A model generated the notes under the pieces. That model was not told the DNA's origin and did no database searches. It worked only from the letters and a program-made list of their open reading frames with translations. Below are positions 16,474-23,387 of a stretch of 64,000 nt of DNA, one piece after another (the stretch's first letter is position 1; the number at the start of each line of letters is the position of its first letter). Position numbers and translations under genes: made by a program. This stretch comes from Bradyrhizobium guangxiense. GTDB taxonomy: Bacteria; Pseudomonadota; Alphaproteobacteria; Rhizobiales; Xanthobacteraceae. The stretch spans positions 5,672,501 to 5,736,500 of the forward strand of contig NZ_CP022219.1 in assembly GCF_004114915.1 (NCBI RefSeq), given 5' to 3'.

Positions 16474-17346
16474 ATGGCGATCACGCTCTCAGGCGATCAG
16501 GCACTTCCCGGCCCGCCCCTGTCGTCACGGCTGACCCCGGCGCAGGTGTGGGGCATCGTGCTGCTCGCACCCTATCTGCTCGTTTTCCTTGCCTTCGTCG
16601 TCTATCCCGTCTGCTACGGGCTATGGCTGGCGCGCGCTCCGGGGAACTACGTCGCACTCTACAACGACCCGATCTTCGCACGTGCCGCGGTCAACACGCT
16701 GATCTTCCTGGTCATCGGCATCAACATCAAGATGCTGATCGCGCTGTTCCTGTCAGGCTTCTTCGCCGTGCAGCGCCCCTGGATCAAATGGCTCTCGGTG
16801 ATCTTCATCCTGCCCTGGGCCGTGCCGTCGATTCCGACCATCCTGTCGGTGCGATTCATGCTCAACCCCGAATGGGGCGTGATCAACCACCTCATCTTCT
16901 CCTTCACCGGCGACGACGGCCCGAACTGGCTGAACGATCCGACCGTGGCGCTCAGCATGGCGATCGGCGTGCACATCTGGAAGTCGCTGCCGTTCTGGAC
17001 GCTGATCCTGATCACCGGCCGCCTTGCGATCTCGCACGATTTGTTCGAGGCCGCCGAGGTCGACGGCGCGAGCTGGTGGCAGAAATTCCGCTACATCACC
17101 TGGCCGTCGATGCAGACGCTCTACGTCACCTGCACGCTGCTCTCGATGATCTGGACGCTCGGCGACTTCAACAGCGTCTACCTGCTCACCGGCGGTGGCC
17201 CGGCCGACCTCACCCACGTGCTGTCGACGCTCGGCATCCGCTATCTCCGGCTCGACCAGCTCTCGCTGGCAATGGCATCCATCGTCTGCGCGATGCCGTT
17301 CGTCCTGCCGCTCGTGTACTTCATGATGAAACGGTTGTCGCGATGA
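16474..17346 (+). CDS. ABC transporter permease, MalF/UgpA type
   Basis: A 290-residue inner-membrane permease with six predicted helices. Seen: VWGIVLLAPYLLVFLAFVVY as the first helix after a short cytoplasmic tail, and the ATPase-coupling EAA loop EAAEVDGASWWQKFRYITWP about 90 residues from the end. Length and motif fit the MalF/UgpA class of carbohydrate importers. It follows the binding-protein gene after two hairpins and overlaps the next permease by 4 bases (ATGA), showing translational coupling. The intact EAA motif implies that an ATPase is used, but no ATPase gene is adjacent on this strand. Confidence 0.93.
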   Translation: MAITLSGDQALPGPPLSSRLTPAQVWGIVLLAPYLLVFLAFVVYPVCYGLWLARAPGNYVALYNDPIFARAAVNTLIFLVIGINIKMLIALFLSGFFAVQRPWIKWLSVIFILPWAVPSIPTILSVRFMLNPEWGVINHLIFSFTGDDGPNWLNDPTVALSMAIGVHIWKSLPFWTLILITGRLAISHDLFEAAEVDGASWWQKFRYITWPSMQTLYVTCTLLSMIWTLGDFNSVYLLTGGGPADLTHVLSTLGIRYLRLDQLSLAMASIVCAMPFVLPLVYFMMKRLSR

Positions 17347-18194
17347 AGCTCCCCTCCTTGCGTGAAGTCGCGACCGAAGCGCGGCTCCTGCTGATCGGCA
17401 TTCCCGTCTTCCTGTGGACGATGATTCCGATCTATCACATGTTCCTGTTTGCGATCTCCCCGAAGGAGGATGCGTTCTCGGGCAAGCTGTGGCCGGATCA
17501 TCCGACGCTGCACAACTTCGAGATCGTGTTCAAGCAGCAGCATTATTTCCTGCGCGACTTCTACGTCCAGTTCTGGAATTCGACGGTGATCGCGGCGTCC
17601 GTCGGCGTGCTGACGCTGTTCATCGCGACCGCCGCGGCGTTCTCGATCTCGCGGCTGAAGGTGCCAGGCGGTCGCATGGTGTTGAACCTCGCGCTGTTCA
17701 CATATTTCATCCCCGCGGCGTTCCTCGCCGTGCCGATGTACCGGACCATGGGCAATTACGGCCTGCTCAACAATCACTGGTCGCTGATCCTGGCGATGGT
17801 GACGATCGCGAGCCCGTACGCAATCTGGGTGCTCAAGCAGGCCTCCGACAAGCTGCCGGTCGAGCTGGACGAAGCCGCCGTGATGGACGGCGCGACGACG
17901 CTGCAGATCTTCCGCCTGGTCTACCTGCCGCTGATGATGCCCTCGCTGGTCGCGATCGGCACCTACGCGGTGCTGCTGGCCTGGAACGAATATCTCTACG
18001 CGTTCCTGCTGCTCTCCAATGACCGCGAGATCACCCTCCCCGTCGCGCTTGGCAACTTTCTCGCTGCCGACGATTCGCCCTGGGAGCTGCTGATGACCAC
18101 CGGCTTCATCTATGCGCTGCCGCCGGCCGCAGTCTATTACGCCTTCCGCCGCTACATGGTGGGCGGGCTCACAGCGGGCGCGGTGAAGTCCTAG
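17343..18194 (+). CDS. ABC transporter permease, MalG/UgpE type
   Basis: A 283-residue second permease of the sugar-type importer. Seen: an N-terminal helix EARLLLIGIPVFLWTMIPIY, the periplasmic loop with the MalG-type LHNFEIVFKQ, five more helices, and the coupling motif EAAVMDGATTLQIFRLVYLP. It starts inside the stop codon of the preceding permease (4-base overlap). It is the last gene of the unit and is followed directly by a palindromic intergenic repeat. Neither this gene nor the next ones encode the cognate ATPase on the same strand. Confidence 0.93.
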   Translation: MKLPSLREVATEARLLLIGIPVFLWTMIPIYHMFLFAISPKEDAFSGKLWPDHPTLHNFEIVFKQQHYFLRDFYVQFWNSTVIAASVGVLTLFIATAAAFSISRLKVPGGRMVLNLALFTYFIPAAFLAVPMYRTMGNYGLLNNHWSLILAMVTIASPYAIWVLKQASDKLPVELDEAAVMDGATTLQIFRLVYLPLMMPSLVAIGTYAVLLAWNEYLYAFLLLSNDREITLPVALGNFLAADDSPWELLMTTGFIYALPPAAVYYAFRRYMVGGLTAGAVKS

Positions 18195-18293
18195 AGTATT
18201 TTCGGTTCTGATTGAATCAGAGCCGAAGCTCTAGATTCTTGTTTTGACGCGTTTTCTTCACGCGAACCGGTGTCCACTTCGCTCGAAAACGCT
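18195..18293. repeat. Intergenic palindromic repeat, family 2, copy 1
   Basis: The whole gap between two convergent transcription units is a repeat: a hairpin CGGTTCTGATT / AATCAGAGCCG, then GCTCTAG, then GACGCGTTTTCTTCACGCGA and a TTCGCTCGAAAACGCTCTA end. The same order recurs at 23281-23387. I recognise this as the abundant Bradyrhizobium-type intergenic repeat, from memory. Confidence 0.7.
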
Positions 18294-18800
18294 CTAAGCA
18301 GTCTCCGCGCGCTTCCGGCGATAGGCGACGAGAAGCGCGACCGTCGAGCCGATGAAATAGCCGGCGGTCGCGCCCGAGATGGCGCGGCCGACAATGATTG
18401 CCAATGCGCGGTCGGCCGCATCGATCGCCGAGATCACGCCGACCCCATATTGCAGCGAGAACACGACGAGGTTGCGGATCAGGGCAAACGCGCTGCCGGG
18501 GCGGATGATCTCGCCCGTCTCGTGATCCACATCGAAAGGGCGTGGCGTCAGCACACCCAGCGGCAGAAGTGCCAGCGCGGCTGCAATCCACGCGATCAGC
18601 GGCCAAGCACTGCCCTGAGGGCCGAAGCCGATGCGGGACATCCCCCAGACGATGAACACGACCGGCAGGATCAGCGCACGCCAGATCGGCGTCTTGCGTG
18701 GCTGCATTGACTGGATGCCCTGCCAGACCAGATAGGCCAGCAGCACCCAAACCCAGGGCGGCGTGTGGATCAGCACCTGATAGGCGAACATCCCGGTCAA
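18294..18800 (-). CDS. Small multi-pass membrane protein (DUF6622-like)
   Basis: A 168-residue hydrophobic protein with about four to five membrane helices. Seen: PPWVWVLLAYLVWQGIQSMQ, ALILPVVFIVWGMSRIGFG, LIAWIAAALALLPLGVLTP, and a C-terminal ATAGYFIGSTVALLVAYRRK. I associate the sequence with the DUF6622 family; no function is known to me. Its start lies only 9 bases after the stop of the upstream PotI-type permease (18 if the ATG at 18791 is used), so it is probably co-expressed with that ABC transporter. It may be a passenger or a subunit; nothing in the sequence decides. Confidence 0.7.
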   Translation of the reverse strand: MTGMFAYQVLIHTPPWVWVLLAYLVWQGIQSMQPRKTPIWRALILPVVFIVWGMSRIGFGPQGSAWPLIAWIAAALALLPLGVLTPRPFDVDHETGEIIRPGSAFALIRNLVVFSLQYGVGVISAIDAADRALAIIVGRAISGATAGYFIGSTVALLVAYRRKRAETA

Positions 18801-18809
18801 TTTCCCTGT

Positions 18810-19622
18810 TTACAGCGGCGCAGCGCTCTCTCCCTGCGAGCTCGACAGTTTCGAGGCGAGCGAAGCCATGACAATGACGAGCGCGATTAGCGCGATCACC
18901 AACGTGCAGATCGCGTTGATCTCCGGCTTCACCCCCCAACGCACCTCGGAATAGATGCGGATCGGCAGGGGGGCCGAGCCAGGGCCGGTGGTGAAGCTCG
19001 CGATCACGAGATCGTCCAGCGACAGCGTGAAGGCCAGCATCCAGCCTGCGACGATCGCGGGGGCGATCAGCGGCAATGTCACCGAAAGAAAGGCGCGGAC
19101 CGGGTCGCAGCCGAGGTCCATCGCGGCCTCCTCGAGCGAACGATCGAGCGAACCGAGCCGGGACTGCACCACCACGGCGACGAAGCACATCGTCAGCGTG
19201 GTATGGGCGATCGTCACTGTCCAGAACCCACGCTCGGCATTCAGCGCCACAAACAACAGCAGCAGCGACAATCCGGTGATCACCTCAGGCATCACCAGCG
19301 GCGCATAGAGCATACCGGAGAACAGCGTGCGGCCGCGAAAACGCTCGCCGCGCGAGAGCGCGATCGCCGCAAGCGTGCCGAGCAGAGTCGCGATGGTGGC
19401 GGAGGAGACCGCGACCCGCAGGCTCATCCAGGCCGCCTCGATCATGGCCCGGTCATTGAAGAACTCGCGATACCAGCGCAGCGACCAGCCGCCCCACACC
19501 GTCACCAGGCGCGAGGCGTTGAACGAGTAGATGATGAGGATGAGAATCGGCAAATACAGGAACGCCAGCCCCAGCGTGAGCGAGGCGATGTTGAAGCGGG
19601 AGAGACGAAGGACCTTGCGCAT
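18810..19622 (-). CDS. ABC transporter permease, PotI/PotC type
   Basis: A 270-residue permease of the spermidine/putrescine (PotBC/PotHI) class. Seen: a first helix IASLTLGLAFLYLPILILII followed by YSFNASRLVTVWGGWSLRWY, the PotC/PotI hallmark, and the coupling EAA loop EEAAMDLGCDPVRAFLSVTL. It starts 4 bases after the end of the preceding permease gene, within a tight leftward unit with the ATPase. The ligand could be a polyamine, but relatives also carry other small cations or organophosphates. No binding protein gene accompanies the unit, so specificity is open. Confidence 0.9.
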   Translation of the reverse strand: MRKVLRLSRFNIASLTLGLAFLYLPILILIIYSFNASRLVTVWGGWSLRWYREFFNDRAMIEAAWMSLRVAVSSATIATLLGTLAAIALSRGERFRGRTLFSGMLYAPLVMPEVITGLSLLLLFVALNAERGFWTVTIAHTTLTMCFVAVVVQSRLGSLDRSLEEAAMDLGCDPVRAFLSVTLPLIAPAIVAGWMLAFTLSLDDLVIASFTTGPGSAPLPIRIYSEVRWGVKPEINAICTLVIALIALVIVMASLASKLSSSQGESAAPL

Positions 19623-19626
19623 CGTC

Positions 19627-20541
19627 TCAACGCCCCTGTTCCAATTGCCGTTTCTGCAGCCGCTCGTACAGCAAGAGCGGCACCAGCAGCACCACCAGCA
19701 GCACGATGGCCGCGGCGGAGGCGACCGGCCAGTCCTTGTTGGTGAAGAACTCGAGCCACAGGGTCTGGCCGATCATCAGCGAATTGGAGCCGGCCAGAAG
19801 GTCCGGAATGACGAACTCGCCGACGATCGGGATGAAACACAAGAGCACGCCGGCGCCGACCCCGGGCAGCGACAGCGGGAAGGTGACAAGCCAGAACACC
19901 TGCCATGGCGGCGCGCCGAGATCAGAGGCCGCCTCCTCCAGCGCAGGCTCCATCTTGGCGAGCGTGGCGTAAAGCGGCAGGATCATGAACGGCAGATAGG
20001 AATAGACGATGCCGACATACATCGCGCTGTCGGTGGAGAGCCAGACCACAGGCTGGCTGACCAGGTGCAGCGCCAGCAGGATCTGGTTGAGCAGGCCGTC
20101 GTGCTGGAGGATGTTGATCCAGGCATAGATGCGGATCAGGAACGAGGTCCAGAACGGCACGATCACCAGCACCATCGCCAGCGCCTGCCAACGCCTCGGC
20201 AGCCGCGCCATGCCGTAGGCGATGGGGTAGCCGATCAGCAGCAGCAGGGCAGTCGCCGTCACGGCGACGGTGAGGCTGCGCACATAGGCGAACACGTAGA
20301 TGTCGTCGGAGGCGAGCAGCCTGAAATTGTCGAGCGACAGCGCGGCAAAGGCCGTCTTGAGTGCCTCCCACCCCGCCATCAGATCGAACACGGGTTCATA
20401 AGGCGGCTGTGCGATCGCGGTCTGCGACAGGCTGATCTTCAGCACGAAGGCGAACGGCACCAGGAAGAACAGCACCATCCAGACATAAGGCGCGATCGCG
20501 GCAAAGCGCGCAGGCCTTGCGAAGATGCGGCGGGCGCTCAT
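19627..20541 (-). CDS. ABC transporter permease, PotH/PotB type
   Basis: A 304-residue inner-membrane permease. Seen: a first helix FAAIAPYVWMVLFFLVPFAF, followed by the PotB/PotH-type VLKISLSQTAIAQPPYEPVF; five further helices; and the coupling loop EEAASDLGAPPWQVFWLVTF. The ATG at 20541 overlaps the ATPase stop by 4 bases (ATGA); an upstream in-frame start would extend into the ATPase gene and is less likely. With the PotI-type partner it forms a heterodimeric channel. Confidence 0.9.
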   Translation of the reverse strand: MSARRIFARPARFAAIAPYVWMVLFFLVPFAFVLKISLSQTAIAQPPYEPVFDLMAGWEALKTAFAALSLDNFRLLASDDIYVFAYVRSLTVAVTATALLLLIGYPIAYGMARLPRRWQALAMVLVIVPFWTSFLIRIYAWINILQHDGLLNQILLALHLVSQPVVWLSTDSAMYVGIVYSYLPFMILPLYATLAKMEPALEEAASDLGAPPWQVFWLVTFPLSLPGVGAGVLLCFIPIVGEFVIPDLLAGSNSLMIGQTLWLEFFTNKDWPVASAAAIVLLVVLLVPLLLYERLQKRQLEQGR

Positions 20542-21707
20542 GATTCCAGCACCACGCAATCGTCAGGCGTGAACCAGGCGACGACACGCTGGTTAAGGCT
20601 GTAGGCATCGACGTCGAGCCGCGCGCTGTTGGCGACGGAGACCTGCACCAGCCCGCCAGTGTCGAGCTTCACCTTATAAGTGGTGGTGCCGCCGAGATAG
20701 CCGATGTCGGCGATCACGCCATCCAGGGCGTTGATGGCGGTTCCACGGCCAGCCTCGTTCACCGGCCCGCGGCGCGACAGCTTGATCTTCTCGGGACGGA
20801 TCGCGATCGAGAATCGTCCCGCACCGAGCGGTTCGCGCGGCTCGGCCACCACCAGCGTACCCGCATCACGCGTACCAATGATCAGACGATGACCGTCCCG
20901 CAATTTGGTCTCACCGTCGAACAGATTGACGTCGCCGACGAATTCCGCGATCCAGCGCGAGCGCGGCGCCTCGTAGAGCTCGCGCGGGGGCGAGACCTGG
21001 GCAAGCTTGCCTGATTTCATCACCCCGATCCGGCTCGCCATCGTCATCGCCTCCTCCTGATCGTGCGTGACGATGATGAAGGTCATGCCGAGCCGGCGCT
21101 GCAGCTCCATCAATTCGACTTGCGTGCTCTCGCGCAGCTTCTTGTCGAGTGCCGCGAGCGGCTCCTCGAGCAGCAGGAGCTGCGGCCGGCGCGCCAATGC
21201 GCGGGCGAGTGCCACGCGCTGGCGCTGGCCGCCGGAAAGCTGGTCCGGCCTGCGCTTCTCCAACCCCTCGAGCTTCACCAGCGCGACCATCTCCGCCACG
21301 CGCGTGGCGATGTCGGCGCGCGCCATGCCGGCGCGCTTCAGGCCGAAGGCGATGTTGTCGCGCACCGACAGATGCGGGAACAGCGCGTAGTTCTGGAACA
21401 TCATGTTGATGGGACGCTCATGCGGCAGCGCCTGCGCGATATCCTTGCCGCCGAGCAATATGCGCCCCTCGTCCGGCGCCTCAAATCCCGCGAGCATGCG
21501 CAGGAGCGTGGTCTTGCCGCAGCCGCTTGGGCCCAGCAGCGCGAAGAACTCGCCGGCCTTGATGTCGAGTGAGACGCCGTCGACGGCGCGGAACGTCCCG
21601 AACGTCTTGGCGACGCCCTCGATGCGCAGCAACGGCCCGGCTGCGGGAAGCACATCTCTGGCGGCTGCATCAGCCGCGATATCCGTTCCGGGCAACTCTT
21701 CCGCCAT
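20538..21707 (-). CDS. ABC transporter ATP-binding protein, PotA/PotG type
   Basis: A 389-residue ATPase. Seen: Walker A GPSGCGKTT, Q-loop MMFQNYALFPH, signature LSGGQRQRVALARAL, D-loop ALDKKLR, H-loop VTHDQEEAM and a C-terminal TOBE-type domain of about 150 residues. Odd point: the Walker B reads LLLLEEPLAALD, with glutamate where the magnesium-coordinating aspartate normally stands (usual LLLLDEPLAALD); the catalytic glutamate after it is kept. The ATG at 21707 was preferred over a TTG at 21719. It sits 73 bases after glpD on the same strand and overlaps the permease gene that follows. It could energise its own permeases and, in principle, the ATPase-less sugar-type importer opposite. Confidence 0.9.
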   Translation of the reverse strand: MAEELPGTDIAADAAARDVLPAAGPLLRIEGVAKTFGTFRAVDGVSLDIKAGEFFALLGPSGCGKTTLLRMLAGFEAPDEGRILLGGKDIAQALPHERPINMMFQNYALFPHLSVRDNIAFGLKRAGMARADIATRVAEMVALVKLEGLEKRRPDQLSGGQRQRVALARALARRPQLLLLEEPLAALDKKLRESTQVELMELQRRLGMTFIIVTHDQEEAMTMASRIGVMKSGKLAQVSPPRELYEAPRSRWIAEFVGDVNLFDGETKLRDGHRLIIGTRDAGTLVVAEPREPLGAGRFSIAIRPEKIKLSRRGPVNEAGRGTAINALDGVIADIGYLGGTTTYKVKLDTGGLVQVSVANSARLDVDAYSLNQRVVAWFTPDDCVVLES

Positions 21708-21780
21708 GGTCCCTGCCAACCCCGATTCCGCCGCACGCTAGCGGCCGATCGGCTTTTGCTCAACCCGTTCGGAGGTAGCG

Positions 21781-23244
21781 TCATTGCAGCCCCGTAGTCA
21801 TGAACGCCGCCAGCGCATCACGCTCCGCCGCGGGCATGGTCAGACCGAGCTTGGAACGGCGCCACAGGATATCATCCGGAAAGCGTGCCCATTCGTGGGT
21901 CACGAGATAGCGCACCTCGGCGGCGGTCAACTCGGGGCCGAAGGCGGGACCGAGCTCGCCGCGGGTCTTTGCCCCGCCGAGCACCGCCGACAGCCGCAAG
22001 CCGTAGGCCGCAACCAGGCGCTGGGCCTCCGGCTCCGACAGAAAGCGCCAGCGGTCGCGCGCGAGGTCAACCTCGTGATCGAAGCGGTCCCACGCGAAAT
22101 CTCCGCCGGGCAGCGCGGCGGCGGCGGTCCAGGGCGGCGACATCGGATAGAACGGTGCCAGCTTAGTCACCGCCCGCTCGGCGCGCAGGCGGGAGGTGGT
22201 GACGTCGCCGCCGAACATCGTGATCAACGGCGCCTTGCGCCGGCGGGCATGGAACAGCGTCGTGCCGTCGCGTCCTCGCGCGGACGCCAGCGTCAGGTTA
22301 ACGCCGGAGACCGTCCGGACCACGTCGGTCGGCGCAATGCGCTCGCGGAAATAGCGGCTGGCGGCGGCGCAGAGATAGCTGACGTCGGCCCCTCGCATCG
22401 CCACGATCGCGGGATCTCCGGTGAAAGCATGCGTGACCGTACCGATCAACGTGAACTCGCGCTCGAACGGCCGGGCGAAGATCAGCCGGCCATCATGGTT
22501 CTGGAAGACGTAGACGTTCTCGGAATCGAACAGCCTTGGCACGATGATCTGGCTCATCTGCGTGGCCGCCATCGCTGGCTGCGGTTGCCGCAGCACAGTG
22601 TCGGCGACCATCGATGTCCAGCCTCCGGTCGCGTTGGCGAGCGCACGGGCCGTGATGCTGCGGCGATGGCCGCGATCGACCACCGCGAGCCGCCAGATGT
22701 CGGTTCGATCGGCGCGGACGCAACGCGCCCCGGTGCGGATCGCCGCGCCGCGCTCGGACGCATCCAGCGCCGTGAGAACCACCAGGCGGGAATCGTCGAC
22801 CACGCAGTCCGAATATTCGAAGGCCGTGCCGAACGGGCGCTTCAGCGCGTCGCCGACCGGATGATGTGTGATGTCGAGGGTCACCGACGGCGGCAAGCCG
22901 CCCCGGTTCGTCAGGCGGTCATAGACATACAGGCCGACCCGCAGCATCCAGGGCGGACGCTCCTCGACATGCGCGGGGATCACGAAGCGCATCGGCCGGA
23001 CCAGATGCGGCGCGATCCGGAGCCAGATCCGGCGCTCGGCCAGCGCCCGGCGCACTCGCCGGAACCCTCGCCGCTCCAGCACCGACAGATCGCCGTGGAT
23101 CAGCCGCGGTGTTGCCGAGGACGCCGCACCACCGAGATCGCCCTGCTCGAACAGGATGACCCGCAGTCCGCGGCCGGCCGCATCGCGCGCGAGGCTGACG
23201 CCGTTGAGGCCGCCGCCGATGATCGCAAGGTCGTAATCCGCCAT
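21781..23244 (-). CDS. glpD: FAD-dependent glycerol-3-phosphate dehydrogenase (divergent GlpD)
   Basis: A 487-residue flavoprotein oxidising sn-glycerol 3-phosphate to dihydroxyacetone phosphate and feeding electrons to quinone. Seen: an N-terminal dinucleotide-binding motif DLAIIGGGLNGVSLARDAAG; FEQGDLGGAASSATPRLIHG; the FAD-domain VVDDSRLVVLTALDASERGA; and a C-terminal DAO_C-type domain with VRYLVTHEWARFPDDILWRR and SKLGL. It is somewhat divergent from classical GlpD: the usual SSRSSKLIHGGLRYLE segment reads SSATPRLIHGDLSVLE, so assignment to this exact substrate is good but not certain. It precedes the PotA-type ATPase by 73 bases on the same strand; a link between glycerol-phosphate uptake and that transporter is possible. 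Confidence 0.87.
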   Translation of the reverse strand: MADYDLAIIGGGLNGVSLARDAAGRGLRVILFEQGDLGGAASSATPRLIHGDLSVLERRGFRRVRRALAERRIWLRIAPHLVRPMRFVIPAHVEERPPWMLRVGLYVYDRLTNRGGLPPSVTLDITHHPVGDALKRPFGTAFEYSDCVVDDSRLVVLTALDASERGAAIRTGARCVRADRTDIWRLAVVDRGHRRSITARALANATGGWTSMVADTVLRQPQPAMAATQMSQIIVPRLFDSENVYVFQNHDGRLIFARPFEREFTLIGTVTHAFTGDPAIVAMRGADVSYLCAAASRYFRERIAPTDVVRTVSGVNLTLASARGRDGTTLFHARRRKAPLITMFGGDVTTSRLRAERAVTKLAPFYPMSPPWTAAAALPGGDFAWDRFDHEVDLARDRWRFLSEPEAQRLVAAYGLRLSAVLGGAKTRGELGPAFGPELTAAEVRYLVTHEWARFPDDILWRRSKLGLTMPAAERDALAAFMTTGLQ

Positions 23245-23280
23245 GAGGCCGTCGAGAAGGAGCGAAGCGCCCCATCATCA

Positions 23281-23387
23281 CTAGAGCGATTTCCGCTCCG
23301 ATGAAATCGGAACGGAGCTTCCGGTTCGGGTTCTGACAGGTTTTCTCGACGCGAAACGGGAATCCGCTTCGCGCGAACGCGCCCTAG
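23281..23387. repeat. Intergenic palindromic repeat, family 2, copy 2
   Basis: This copy fills most of the gap between glpD and the GGDEF-EAL gene. It opens with CTAGAGCG and a hairpin TCCGCTCCGAT / ATCGGAACGGA, then GAGCTTCCGG, GGTTTTCTCGACGCGAAACG, and ends TTCGCGCGAACGCGCCCTAG. The layout matches the copy at 18195-18293. Confidence 0.65.

Noticed and set aside
15021..16484. Long minus-strand frame opposite the ABC binding-protein gene
   Set aside because: Shadow frame rich in Asp, Arg and Leu; the plus-strand gene has a signal peptide, Shine-Dalgarno and family motifs.
21784..23304. 506-codon plus-strand frame opposite glpD
   Set aside because: Shadow; arginine- and proline-rich translation with no motif.
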